NCBI RefSeq assembly: GCF_003797765.1
Contig: NZ_RKMB01000002.1
Span: 62,001-126,000, forward strand
DNA from: Ramlibacter sp. WS9
GTDB lineage: Bacteria > Pseudomonadota > Gammaproteobacteria > Burkholderiales > Burkholderiaceae_C
Reading direction: 5' to 3'
Length of the DNA: 64,000 bases
Made by a program: the position numbers and the translations under genes. The notes under the pieces are model-generated. The model was not told the DNA's origin and made no database searches. It saw only the letters and a program-made list of their open reading frames with translations. Of this stretch, positions 52,198 through 60,829 are shown one piece after another (within the stretch, counting starts at the first letter, position 1; every line of letters begins with the position of its first letter).

Positions 52198-53220
52198 ATG
52201 GAACTGCCCCAGCGTTTCGACGACGTGGCTCATCTCGAAGAGGTGATGTCGCAACCTTCCGATGCGTTGGTGCGCGACCTGGAACGCGCGCCCGGGGACA
52301 TCATGGTGCTGGGGGTGGGCGGCAAGATGGGGCCGACGCTGGCGCGCATGGCCAAGCGCGCGTCGCCCGGCCGCAGGGTGATCGGCGTCGCGCGGTTCTC
52401 GCAGCGGGGACTGCGTGAAGAGTTGGAGCAGCACGGCGTCGACTGCATCGAAGCCGACCTGCTCTCGCGCGACGCGTTGGCCCGGCTGCCGGACGCACCG
52501 AACATCGTCTACATGGCCGGGCGCAAGTTCGGCAGCACGGGCAGCGAATGGTTGACGTGGGCGATGAATGCGCATGTGCCGGCACTGGTGGCGGAGCGGT
52601 TCCCTCGGTCACGCATCGTGGCCTTCTCGACGGCATGCGTCTATCCGTTCGTGGACACTGCCGGCAATGGAGCGACTGAAGACATGCCCCCCACTGCGCC
52701 GTCCGGCGAGTACGCCAACTCGTGCGTCGCGCGCGAGCGCATGTTTCAGCACTTCTCGCACGAGCATCAAACGCCCGGCCGCTTGCTGCGCCTTTCTTAT
52801 GCCATCGATATGCGCTACGGCGTGCTGCACGACGTGGCGCAGAAAGTGCTGCGCCGCGAGACCATCGACCTGGCGATGGGCCATGCCAACATCATCTGGC
52901 AGGGCGAAGCCAACGAGTGGTCGCTGCGCGCGCTGGCGCATTGCGACACGCCCACCTCGCCGCTGAACATCAGCGGACCGAAAGTCAGCATCCGCGAAGT
53001 CGCCACGGCCCTGGGCCAGCGGCTCGGCATCGAACCTGTGCTCACGGGACAGGCGGCGCCGACGGCGTGGCTGGTCGATTGCACGAAGGCGTTCGAGCTG
53101 TTCGGCCCGCCGCAAGTGAGCCTGGAACGCATGCTCGACTGGACGGCCGATTGGGTGCGGCGCGGCGGCGACAGCCTGGGCAAACCCACACACTACGAAG
53201 CAAGAGACGGCAAGTATTGA
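52198..53220 (+). CDS. NAD(P)-dependent epimerase/dehydratase family protein
   Basis: A 340-residue short-chain-type sugar epimerase-like enzyme. The nucleotide motif is VLGVGGKMGPTLARMA, followed by NIVYMAGRKFGS and AFSTACVYPF. The usual SYK catalytic motif (YxxxK) is replaced: GEYANSCVARERMF carries the Tyr, with Arg near the Lys position. Start at 52198 matches MELPQRFDDVAHLEEVMSQP; an in-frame ATG at 52180 also exists, and neither has a ribosome site. It heads a same-strand series with DapA-like, TctCBA, isomerase and enolase-superfamily genes, so it likely oxidises or epimerises the same sugar-acid-like compound. Confidence 0.83.
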   Translation: MELPQRFDDVAHLEEVMSQPSDALVRDLERAPGDIMVLGVGGKMGPTLARMAKRASPGRRVIGVARFSQRGLREELEQHGVDCIEADLLSRDALARLPDAPNIVYMAGRKFGSTGSEWLTWAMNAHVPALVAERFPRSRIVAFSTACVYPFVDTAGNGATEDMPPTAPSGEYANSCVARERMFQHFSHEHQTPGRLLRLSYAIDMRYGVLHDVAQKVLRRETIDLAMGHANIIWQGEANEWSLRALAHCDTPTSPLNISGPKVSIREVATALGQRLGIEPVLTGQAAPTAWLVDCTKAFELFGPPQVSLERMLDWTADWVRRGGDSLGKPTHYEARDGKY

Positions 53221-53240
53221 CCACCCCGAAAGAGTGACTG

Positions 53241-54308
53241 ATGCATTGGAGCGATATTCCCGCCGACTCGCTCGCCGTGCTGCGCCGCGGCTCGGTGATC
53301 CCTGCGCACTTGCTGGCGCTGGACGCCGGGCGGAAGCTCGATGAGCGCCGCCAGCGTGCGATGACGCGCTACTACCTCGACGCCGGCGCCGGTGGTGTGG
53401 CCGTCGGTGTGCATTCCACGCAGTTCGCGATCCGCGATGTCGGTCTGTACCAGCCCGTGCTGGAGCTCGCGATGCAAACCGCACGTGAGTGGGAGCCGCT
53501 GGGCGGACGCCGCCCGCTGTTCATGGTCGCCGGCCTGGCGGGCCGCACCGGTCAAGCCGTGCGCGAGGCGGGCATCGCCCGCGGCCTGGGCTATCACGCC
53601 GGCTTGCTGAGCCTGGCCGCGATGAAGGGCGCGAGCGAGGACGAGTTGATTGCGCACTGCGAGGCGGTCGCGCAGGTCATGCCGCTCGTGGGCTTCTACC
53701 TGCAGCCGGCGGTGGGCGGCATCCACTTGCCGGCCGGCTTCTGGCGGCGCTTCGCTGAAATCGACAACGTGGTCGCGATCAAGATGGCGCCCTTCAATCG
53801 CTATCGGACGCTGGACGTGATCCGCGGGGTGGTGGCGGCGCGCGCGGAGGAGCGCGTAACGCTGTACACGGGCAACGACGATCACATCGTGCTGGACCTG
53901 CTGGCGCCGTTCACTTTCATGCGCGATGGCCAAGCGGTGACGGTGCGCATCCAGGGTGGCCTGCTCGGCCATTGGAGCGTGTGGACGAAGCGCGCCGTCG
54001 AGTTGCTCGAACGGATCCATCACGCTGTCGCTGCCGGCGTCGTCACGCCCGAGCTGCTCGCGCTGGACGCCCAGGTCACCGATTGCAATGCCGCGCTGTT
54101 CGACGTGGCGCACGACTTCCATGGCTGCATCGCCGGCTGCCATGAAGTGCTGCGCCGGCAGGGTCTGTTGCAAGGGACTTGGTGCCTGGATGCGAACGAA
54201 GGATTGAGTCCGGGGCAAGCCGACGAGCTCACGCGGGTGCAGCGCGACTATCCGCATCTCGTGGATGACGGGTTCGTTGCGGCGAACCGGGAGCGGTGGC
54301 TGAGTTAG
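53241..54308 (+). CDS. Dihydrodipicolinate synthase/N-acetylneuraminate lyase family protein
   Basis: A 355-residue aldolase-type TIM barrel. The Schiff-base lysine is K181 in VVAIKMAPFNRYRT, and the partner Tyr lies in GFYLQPAVGG (Y153). It is longer than DapA (about 290 residues) and has a C-terminal helical extension ending DDGFVAANRERWLS. Members of this branch cleave or dehydrate keto acids. It starts 20 bases after the epimerase gene. With the epimerase and the enolase-superfamily gene downstream it could convert a sugar acid to pyruvate or 2-ketoglutarate semialdehyde type products. The substrate is unknown. Confidence 0.85.
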   Translation: MHWSDIPADSLAVLRRGSVIPAHLLALDAGRKLDERRQRAMTRYYLDAGAGGVAVGVHSTQFAIRDVGLYQPVLELAMQTAREWEPLGGRRPLFMVAGLAGRTGQAVREAGIARGLGYHAGLLSLAAMKGASEDELIAHCEAVAQVMPLVGFYLQPAVGGIHLPAGFWRRFAEIDNVVAIKMAPFNRYRTLDVIRGVVAARAEERVTLYTGNDDHIVLDLLAPFTFMRDGQAVTVRIQGGLLGHWSVWTKRAVELLERIHHAVAAGVVTPELLALDAQVTDCNAALFDVAHDFHGCIAGCHEVLRRQGLLQGTWCLDANEGLSPGQADELTRVQRDYPHLVDDGFVAANRERWLS

Positions 54309-54319
54309 GGCATCCCGGG

Positions 54320-54372
54320 TTGACAGCCCTTCCACCAATCCGTAGAGTCATTCAATTAACCAGTTAGTGAAT
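54320..54372 (+). promoter_or_regulatory. Promoter and operator of the tctCBA genes
   Basis: A perfect -35 box TTGACA (54320-54325) and TAGAGT (54343-54348) are 17 bases apart. Right after the -10, over the expected start site, lies an imperfect palindrome (54350-54372): ATTCA pairs with TGAAT outside, and TAAC with GTTA inside. This is the position of a repressor site, of the kind used by GntR- or IclR-type regulators. No such regulator gene lies in the window. The tct genes therefore have their own start as well as possible read-through from the DapA-like gene. Confidence 0.6.
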
Positions 54373-54386
54373 TACCGGAGGCACCC

Positions 54387-55397
54387 ATGCAAAAGCGCTA
54401 CTTCCTCAAAGCCGTTTCGTTTGCCGTCGCCGCGCTGGCCGTGAGCGCACCCGTCATGGCCCAGCAATGGAAGCCCAACAAGCCGATCAACCTGGTCGTG
54501 CCCTGGGCCGCGGGCGGATCGACGGACCAGGTGACGCGCGTCACGGCCGCCGAGCTGGAGAAAGTGCTCGGCCAGAAGATCGTGGTGGTGAACCAGCCGG
54601 GCGCCTCCGGCTCGATCGGCACCAAGAGCGTGTGGGATGCACCGAAGGACGGCTACACCTGGGCCGCTGGCGCCGCACAAGACCTGGGCGCCTACCAGAC
54701 GCTGGGCATGCTCGACGTGCCGGCCACCCAGTGGCACCTGTTCCTCACCGTGGCCAACGTGCCGGTGGTCGGCGTCAACGCCGGCAAGCCGTGGCAGACC
54801 ATGCCGCAACTGCTGGCGGAGATGAAGGCCAAACCGGGCGAGGTGAAGGTGGCCACGGCCGGCGTCACCTCCGGCGGGCACAACGCCATGGAGCTGATCT
54901 CGCGCGCGGCCGACGTGAAGTACCGCCATGTCACCTACGACGGCGGCAACCCCGCGGCCGTGGCCACTGTGTCCGGCGAAACCGATCTCACGACGCAACT
55001 CGCGGTGGAGCAGGCCGACTTCATCCGCGGCAAGCGCATTCGCCCGCTCGCGGCCGTGAGCGACAAGCCGCTGGAGCTGGAAGGCTTCGGCACCATCCCG
55101 CCCATCACGCAGTTCGTGCCCGGCATCAAGGTGCCGACCAACTACTTCGGCATCTTCATCCCCAAGGGCGTGCCGCCGGAAGTGGTGGCCGAGGTGCAGC
55201 GGATCTGGGCCAGCAACATCGCCAACAACGAAGCGCTCAAGAAGTACGCCAACAGCCGCGGCGCCCTGTTCGCACCGGTGTCGGGCGACGCGGCTATGGC
55301 GGCCGCCATGCCGGCTATCGCCGCCAACGCCTGGCTGATGCAGGACACCGGCAAGGCCAAGGTGTCGCCGGACAAGGTCGGCATCCCGCGTCCTTGA
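54387..55397 (+). CDS. tctC: Tripartite tricarboxylate transporter receptor TctC (Bug family)
   Basis: A 336-residue periplasmic receptor with a signal peptide ending AVSAPVMA. The Bug signature is WKPNKPINLVVPWAAGGSTD and VVNQPGASGSIGTKSVWDAP. An ACCGGAGG site precedes the ATG. It is the first gene of a receptor-TctB-TctA set that imports a carboxylate using the ion gradient. The substrate should be whatever the flanking epimerase, DapA-like, isomerase and enolase-type enzymes break down. A small hairpin repeat lies between this gene and tctB. Confidence 0.9.
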   Translation: MQKRYFLKAVSFAVAALAVSAPVMAQQWKPNKPINLVVPWAAGGSTDQVTRVTAAELEKVLGQKIVVVNQPGASGSIGTKSVWDAPKDGYTWAAGAAQDLGAYQTLGMLDVPATQWHLFLTVANVPVVGVNAGKPWQTMPQLLAEMKAKPGEVKVATAGVTSGGHNAMELISRAADVKYRHVTYDGGNPAAVATVSGETDLTTQLAVEQADFIRGKRIRPLAAVSDKPLELEGFGTIPPITQFVPGIKVPTNYFGIFIPKGVPPEVVAEVQRIWASNIANNEALKKYANSRGALFAPVSGDAAMAAAMPAIAANAWLMQDTGKAKVSPDKVGIPRP

Positions 55398-55415
55398 TGA
55401 ATGGCACGCTTTTTT

Positions 55416-55485
55416 CGTCATCCTCGCGAAGGCGGGGATCCAAAGCTTCCGGACGCCTTGGATTCCCGCCTGCGCGGGAATGACG
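55416..55485. repeat. Dispersed inverted repeat of the VIPAQAGIQ type
   Basis: Two 28-base arms (55416-55443 and 55458-55485) are complementary with four mismatches; the right arm reads TTGGATTCCCGCCTGCGCGG inward. Read in minus-strand frames, such repeats give the familiar peptides VIPAQAGIQ and WIPAFARMT. This type of element is scattered through many proteobacterial genomes. It sits between tctC and tctB and follows TTTTTT, so it could lower transcription of the membrane subunits relative to the receptor. Confidence 0.75.
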
Positions 55486-55498
55486 CTCCATAAGCGCC

Positions 55499-56014
55499 AT
55501 GGACACTGAAGCGCAAGACCTCCCATCCCCCCGCTCCGACCTCATCTCCGGCGGCGTGTGGGTGGTGATCGGCACGGCCATTGGCATCGGCTCGTGGAAC
55601 ATGGACCGGCTCGCCAATCAGGGCGTGCCGGGCTTTGCCGCACCCGGCCTGGTGCCGGGCATCCTGGGCGTGCTGATCACGCTCACGGCGCTGGTGATCG
55701 TGATCCGCTCTTTGCACCGCGGCGCGCTCACGCCTGAAGGACGCGGGGAGCCCGGCCGCGCGACGATGGGCCGCACGGCCCTCGCGCTGGTGCTGTGCCT
55801 GGGCTTCGCGGCCGGGCTGGTCGGCCACGGCCTGCCGTTCTGGGTGGCGGCCAGCACCTACCTCTTCCTGCACATCTTCTTGCTGCAACTGCCAGAGCGC
55901 CGCGCTGCGGGACAAGTGGGCCGCGGCATCGTGGTCGCCCTGGCTGTCGCGTTGGGCGCCGGCCTCACCATCTCCCTGCTGTTCCAGTACGCCTTCCTGG
56001 TGCGGCTCCCTTAA
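55499..56014 (+). CDS. tctB: Tripartite tricarboxylate transporter small membrane subunit TctB
   Basis: A 171-residue protein with four membrane segments (near residues 19-36, 49-70, 92-112 and 140-165). It has the typical opening SDLISGGVWVVIGTAIGIGS with a short soluble tail. TctB proteins are poorly conserved but keep this layout and size. It starts 102 bases after tctC, separated by a hairpin repeat, and 10 bases before tctA. It forms the membrane complex with TctA. Confidence 0.86.
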   Translation: MDTEAQDLPSPRSDLISGGVWVVIGTAIGIGSWNMDRLANQGVPGFAAPGLVPGILGVLITLTALVIVIRSLHRGALTPEGRGEPGRATMGRTALALVLCLGFAAGLVGHGLPFWVAASTYLFLHIFLLQLPERRAAGQVGRGIVVALAVALGAGLTISLLFQYAFLVRLP

Positions 56015-56024
56015 AAAAGCAAAC

Positions 56025-57554
56025 ATGCTCGAAGGCCTCTACGCGCTCGGCCGTTCGCTGGGCACCTTCTTCACCTTCTGGCCGCTCACCTATGCGCTGG
56101 GCGCCACGCTGGTGGGCATCCTGGTGGGCTGCATGCCGGGCCTGTCGGCCACGCTGGCGATCGCGCTGCTCACCACGCTCACGATCAAGATGCCGCCCAA
56201 CGACGCCATCCTGATCCTCATCTGCGCGTACGTCGGCGCGATCTACGGCGGCAGCCGCACCGCGATCCTGCTCAACATTCCGGGCACTGCCGCCAACGCG
56301 GCAGCCTGCCTGGATGGCTACCAGCTCGCGCTGAAAGGCCAGGCCGGCCGCGCCATGGGCATCGCGACTTGCGGATCGGTGGCGGGCTCACTGTTCGGCA
56401 TCCTGTGCCTCGCGTTGCTGACGCCGATGCTCGGCGAAGTGGCGCTGTCGTTCGGCGCGTTCGAGTTCTTCTGGCTCGCGTTGTTCGGCGTGATGATGTC
56501 CGGCACCATCGCGGGCAGCGACCCGCTCAAGGGCTGGTTGATGGGCTTCGCCGGCCTGTTCCTCACACTGATCGGCCAGGACGGGATCAACGCGCACGAC
56601 CGCTTCACCTTCGGCTACGGCGAGCTGTCGGGCGGGCTGTCGCTCATCCCCGCGCTGATCGGCGCTTTCGGCCTGTCGGAAATCCTCACCGTGCTGTCCG
56701 AGCCGGTGCGCAAAGCCGTCGTCAACAGCGTCGACTCGGTGCTGCCGCGCATCAAGGACGTGATCCAGTACTGGCGCACCATCCTGCGCTCGGGCGTGAT
56801 CGGCGTCTACATCGGCATCCTGCCGGGTGTGGGCGAAGACATGGCGGCCTGGTCGTCGTACGCCGCGGCCAAGCGCGCGAGCAAGGAAAAAGAGATGTTC
56901 GGCAAGGGCTCGATCGAAGGCCTGATGGCGGCCGAGACCGGCGACAACGCCTCCATTCCCGGCGGCATCATCCCTGCGCTGGCGCTGGCGATCCCCGGCT
57001 CGGCGCCTTCGGCCGTGCTGATGGCCGCGATGATCATCCACGGCGTGCAGCCCGGCCCGATGCTGATGGTGAACCAGCCGCAGTTCGTCTACGACGTGGT
57101 GGCGATGACGCTGCTGGCCACGCTGGGCATGCTGTTCTTCGGGCTGTTCCTCGTCAAGCCGCTGCTGGCCATCATCCGCATCCCGCGCTCGATCATCATG
57201 CCGGTGATCATGGTGCTGTGCACCGTCGGCTCCTTCGCCATCGCGTCGCGGCTGTTCGACGTCTACATCATGCTGTTCATCGGGGTGTGCGGCTTCATCC
57301 TGCGCAAGCTCAACTACCCGATCCCGCCTTTCGTGCTGGGCATTGTGCTGGGCGACATCCTCGACAAGAGCCTGCGCCGCGGCCTGACGCTCAGCAATGG
57401 CGACCTGTCGCCGTTCATCACCCGGCCGATCTGCGCGTTGCTCGCGGGCGTCACCGTGTTTACCATGTTGATGTACGTGCCTTCGTTCAATCGCGGCATC
57501 AAAGCCGCGAACGCGAAGGCATGGGGATCGCTCAAGGGCCTGGTGGGCCGGTGA
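56025..57554 (+). CDS. tctA: Tripartite tricarboxylate transporter large membrane subunit TctA
   Basis: A 509-residue protein with about eleven or twelve membrane segments. The family motifs are GCMPGLSATLAIALLTTLTI near the start, YVGAIYGGSRTAILLNIPGT, and the second-half repeat GILPGVGEDMAAWSSYAAAK and ETGDNASIPGGIIPALALAI. These two glycine-rich motifs form the inverted-repeat substrate path. It works with TctB and the TctC receptor. The next gene starts eight bases after its stop, so transport and catabolism genes form one unit. Confidence 0.92.
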   Translation: MLEGLYALGRSLGTFFTFWPLTYALGATLVGILVGCMPGLSATLAIALLTTLTIKMPPNDAILILICAYVGAIYGGSRTAILLNIPGTAANAAACLDGYQLALKGQAGRAMGIATCGSVAGSLFGILCLALLTPMLGEVALSFGAFEFFWLALFGVMMSGTIAGSDPLKGWLMGFAGLFLTLIGQDGINAHDRFTFGYGELSGGLSLIPALIGAFGLSEILTVLSEPVRKAVVNSVDSVLPRIKDVIQYWRTILRSGVIGVYIGILPGVGEDMAAWSSYAAAKRASKEKEMFGKGSIEGLMAAETGDNASIPGGIIPALALAIPGSAPSAVLMAAMIIHGVQPGPMLMVNQPQFVYDVVAMTLLATLGMLFFGLFLVKPLLAIIRIPRSIIMPVIMVLCTVGSFAIASRLFDVYIMLFIGVCGFILRKLNYPIPPFVLGIVLGDILDKSLRRGLTLSNGDLSPFITRPICALLAGVTVFTMLMYVPSFNRGIKAANAKAWGSLKGLVGR

Positions 57555-57561
57555 GGTCAGC

Positions 57562-58410
57562 ATGAAATTCGCACTGTGCAACGAGGTGCTGCATCCGCTG
57601 CCGTTCGGGCAGCAGTGCAAGATCGCGGCGGCGCTGGGCTACGACGGGCTCGAAGTCGCGCCCTTCACGCTGGCCGCCGACCCGATGGACCTGTCGGACG
57701 CGCAGGCCGCGGAGTTCACCCGCATCGCCGCGGACTACGGCCTGGCCATCTACGGCCTGCACTGGCTGCTGGTGGCGCCGGCGGGCCTGTCCATCGTGAG
57801 CGAGGACGACGCCGTGCGGCAGCGCACGCTGATGGTGATGTCGCGCCTGGTGGAGCTGTGCGCGATCATGGGCGCCAACTACCTGGTCCACGGCTCGCCC
57901 AAGCAGCGGTCCGTTCCGCCGGGCATGGCGCGCGATCGTGCGCTGGCCCTGGCCACCGAGTGTTTCGCGCGGATGGGCAATGAGGCCAGCCAGACCGGCG
58001 TGGTCTATTGCATCGAGCCGCTGTCGCGCCGCGAGACGAACCTGATCAACACCGTGGCGGAAGCCGCCGCCATCGTCGACCAGGTCGCTTCGCCGGGCCT
58101 CAAGACGATGATCGATTGCAGCGCCGCCGGCCAGGCCGAATCGCAGCCGGTCGACGCGCTGATGGCGCAATGGATGCCGTCGGGCCACATCGCACATGTG
58201 CAGGTGAACGACCCGAACCGCCGCGGGCCGGGCCAGGGCGAGATGCGGTTCGCGCCCATCCTGCGCACGCTGATGCACATGCAGGCGCTGGGGCACTACA
58301 ACGGTGTCGTCGCCGTGGAACCATTCGACTACGTGCCGGACGGCCCGGGCTGCGCGGCGCGGGCCATCGGCTACCTGAAGGGCGTCGTGGAAGGGCTGGC
58401 ACGGGGATGA
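57562..58410 (+). CDS. Sugar phosphate isomerase/epimerase family TIM barrel
   Basis: A 282-residue protein of the AP-endonuclease 2 fold. MKFALCNEVLHPLPF opens the barrel. Metal-site residues of this fold are visible in GANYLVHGSPKQ, VVYCIEPLSRRETNLI, KTMIDCSAAG, HIAHVQVNDPNRRGPGQG and VAVEPFDY. Such enzymes (xylose-isomerase-like, hydroxypyruvate isomerase, dehydratases) isomerise or epimerise a sugar or keto acid. Its stop forms an ATGA overlap with the enolase-superfamily gene, so the two are co-translated. Confidence 0.84.
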   Translation: MKFALCNEVLHPLPFGQQCKIAAALGYDGLEVAPFTLAADPMDLSDAQAAEFTRIAADYGLAIYGLHWLLVAPAGLSIVSEDDAVRQRTLMVMSRLVELCAIMGANYLVHGSPKQRSVPPGMARDRALALATECFARMGNEASQTGVVYCIEPLSRRETNLINTVAEAAAIVDQVASPGLKTMIDCSAAGQAESQPVDALMAQWMPSGHIAHVQVNDPNRRGPGQGEMRFAPILRTLMHMQALGHYNGVVAVEPFDYVPDGPGCAARAIGYLKGVVEGLARG

Positions 58411-59822
58411 CCGAAGCGCCGCGCTTTGCCGTTCGTGAGATCGAGCTGTACGAACGGCCTGTGGTGTTGCGCCTGCCCTTTCGCTTCGGCGTGGTGACGC
58501 TCACGCAATGCCCGCAGGCTTTTGCGCGGGCGCGCATCGAGTTCGCGGACGGCCGCAGCGAATGGGGCGCGGCGGCGGAGATGATGGCGCCGAAGTGGTT
58601 CGACAAGAACCTGCAGCTTTCCAACGAAGACAACTTCGATCAGCTGCGCGACGTGCTGCAACTGGCGCGCAAGGCGTATCTGTCGGACGCTTCGCCGGCC
58701 AGCGCGTTCGGCCACTTTGCGCGTCATCACGACGGCCACATGTCGGCTTCGGCAGCACGCGGCTTCAACCCCCTGCTGGCGAGTTATGGGCCGGCGTTGG
58801 TGGACCGGGCGGTGCTGGATGCGCTGTGCCGCGCGCAAGGTGTTTCGTTCTACGCCGCGATGGCGGTGAATCTGCCTGGCATCGGCGCGGGCCGTGCCGA
58901 ATTCGCGGGGTTGGGGATGGACGGCTTTCTCGCAGGCTTGGCGCCCGCGCCGGGTATCGAGGCGCGCCACACCGTCGGCCTGCTCGATGCCGTGACCGCC
59001 GGCGACCTGTCGCACCGCATCAACGACGGCTTGCCGGAAACGCTGGAGGAAGTGATCCAGGCTTACCGGCATCGCTACTTCAAGCTCAAGGTCAGCGGGC
59101 AAGTCGATGCCGACGTGGCGCGGCTCGAGGCCATCGCCTCGGTGCTGGACCGCAGCGCGCTGCCCTACTTCGCATCGCTCGACGGCAATGAGCAATATGA
59201 GGACGCGCACGGCGTCGCGCAGCTCGCGAATGCGATCCGGGCCCGGCCTGCGCTTGCGCGGCTGTGGGAATCCATCCTCTTCATCGAACAGCCGATCGCT
59301 CGCAAGCTGGCGCTGGACGCGGACTTGCGCGAAGCGGATTTCGGCAAGCCGGTGATCATTGACGAGTCCGACGGCGAGCTCGACACCTTCGTGCAGGCGC
59401 GCGAGCGCGGCTACGACGGCGTGTCGTCCAAGACCTGCAAGGGCTTGTACAAGTCCATCCTCAACGCCGCGCGCTGCGCCGCGTGGAATCGCGAAGCCGG
59501 GCAGCCGCGCTACTTCATGTCGGCGGAAGATCTGACGACGCAGGCCGGGCTGTCGGTGCAGCAGGACTTGGCGCTGGTCAACCTGCTGGGCATTGCGCAT
59601 GCGGAGCGCAATGGGCACCACTATGTCGATGGCATGGCGGCGCAGCCGCGGCACGAGCAGGACGCTTTCTTGTCTGCGCATCCGGATGTGTACGAGCGCA
59701 GCCACGGCGCCGTGCGGCTGAAGATTCGCGAGGGGCGCATTGCGCTGGGCTCGCTGGCGTGCGCGGGTTATGCGAGCGCGGCGATGCCGGATTTTGCGGC
59801 GCTCAGTCAAATACGAGCTTGA
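58407..59822 (+). CDS. Enolase-superfamily (mandelate racemase-like) enzyme, unknown substrate
   Basis: A 471-residue protein, longer than most mandelate racemase-type enzymes (about 370-400). The barrel signatures can be placed: KxK in YFKLKVSGQ (K226, K228), D259 in SLDGNEQ, E294 in FIEQPI, DES at 319-321 in IIDESDGE, and K342 in VSSKTCKG. Together these suggest acid-sugar dehydration or racemisation with a Lys/Lys pair, but one metal ligand position is unclear to me. It is the last gene of the catabolic operon and its end overlaps the converging asparaginase gene by 20 bases. The start at 58407 overlaps the previous stop. It differs strongly from TarD at 37269. Confidence 0.82.
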   Translation: MTEAPRFAVREIELYERPVVLRLPFRFGVVTLTQCPQAFARARIEFADGRSEWGAAAEMMAPKWFDKNLQLSNEDNFDQLRDVLQLARKAYLSDASPASAFGHFARHHDGHMSASAARGFNPLLASYGPALVDRAVLDALCRAQGVSFYAAMAVNLPGIGAGRAEFAGLGMDGFLAGLAPAPGIEARHTVGLLDAVTAGDLSHRINDGLPETLEEVIQAYRHRYFKLKVSGQVDADVARLEAIASVLDRSALPYFASLDGNEQYEDAHGVAQLANAIRARPALARLWESILFIEQPIARKLALDADLREADFGKPVIIDESDGELDTFVQARERGYDGVSSKTCKGLYKSILNAARCAAWNREAGQPRYFMSAEDLTTQAGLSVQQDLALVNLLGIAHAERNGHHYVDGMAAQPRHEQDAFLSAHPDVYERSHGAVRLKIREGRIALGSLACAGYASAAMPDFAALSQIRA

Positions 59823-60807
59823 ACGCCGCCTTGCGCTCCCCCACCTGCGTGCCCCGCGCATTCGCGATGGCCTCCGAGCGCCACGGCCGCAGTTCCTCGC
59901 GCTGACGCGCATCGAGCCAGCCCAGCTGATCCAGCACCGCCACTGTCGCCGAGATCACCGCAATCTTGTTGCCGTCGGAAATCTTCAGCGCAAAAGCCTG
60001 CTTGCGGCTGCGGCTCGCAAAGGCCTGCATGCCGTCCGCGCCGGCCTTGACCACCCAGTCGCCACGGCCCGCGCGCATGAAAGCCTGGTCGGCCCGCGCG
60101 GTGCCGGACACCAGATCCGGGTGGGCCGTCATGGCGTCGGCCAACTGCGCGAAGCTGTCGCCGAATTCCCCGTCGGCAACGCCGCTGGCCAGCCGCGCGT
60201 AGCCCCGCGCCAGGTGCGCGAGCGGCATGGCGAAGTTAGGCGCCGAGCAGCCGTCCGTCCCGATCTTCAGGTCTTCAGCCGCAAGCCCCACAACGCGCGC
60301 AACGTTGCGCCGGATCGCCTGCTGCAGCGGATGCCCCGGCGCCAGGTAGTTGCCGACGGGCCAGCCCTGCTGCACGCAGTGCGCCAGAAAGCCGGCGTGC
60401 TTGCCGCTGCAGTTGTTGTGGCGCTCATCGATGGTGGCGGGCGCGGGCCCCACGCCGTTCTCGACGTAGTACGGCATGTGGCAGCCGCACTGCAAGGTCT
60501 TGTACGTGAGGCCGGCCTTGTCCAGCATCGCGTCGACCTGCGCCACGTGCATGGGCTCGCCGCTGTGGCTCGCGCACATCATGGCGATGTTCTCGCGCGA
60601 GAAGCCGAAGAGCTTGGGGCCGTCGGCCTCAACGAACGGCAGGGCCTGCAGCGCCTTGAGCGTGGAGCGGGTGAACGAGCGCCAGTGCGCATCGCCGGCG
60701 TGGGCGACGACGCGGCCTTGCGTGTCGGTGACGGCGACAGCGCCGAAGTGAATGCACTCCAGCGTGCCGCCGCGGTATGTTTCTATCAGCGGAACCAGGG
60801 ACGTCAT
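59803..60807 (-). CDS. L-asparaginase, Rhizobium etli type (PF06089)
   Basis: A 334-residue asparaginase of the class with a serine-lysine active site and zinc. Residues match the Rhizobium etli enzyme as I recall it: S48 and K51 in RSTLKALQALP, S80 in CASHSGE, and zinc residues C133 and K136 in NNCSGKH (C135, K138) and C187 in DGCSAPNFAMP (C189). It hydrolyses asparagine to aspartate and ammonia and is unrelated to Escherichia coli AnsA/AnsB. It is followed upstream on the same strand by the GH75-like gene. Its last 20 bases overlap the enolase-superfamily gene in antiparallel fashion. Confidence 0.9.
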   Translation of the reverse strand: MTSLVPLIETYRGGTLECIHFGAVAVTDTQGRVVAHAGDAHWRSFTRSTLKALQALPFVEADGPKLFGFSRENIAMMCASHSGEPMHVAQVDAMLDKAGLTYKTLQCGCHMPYYVENGVGPAPATIDERHNNCSGKHAGFLAHCVQQGWPVGNYLAPGHPLQQAIRRNVARVVGLAAEDLKIGTDGCSAPNFAMPLAHLARGYARLASGVADGEFGDSFAQLADAMTAHPDLVSGTARADQAFMRAGRGDWVVKAGADGMQAFASRSRKQAFALKISDGNKIAVISATVAVLDQLGWLDARQREELRPWRSEAIANARGTQVGERKAAFKLVFD

Positions 60808-60829
60808 GGGCGAATTATCGCCCGCGTCT

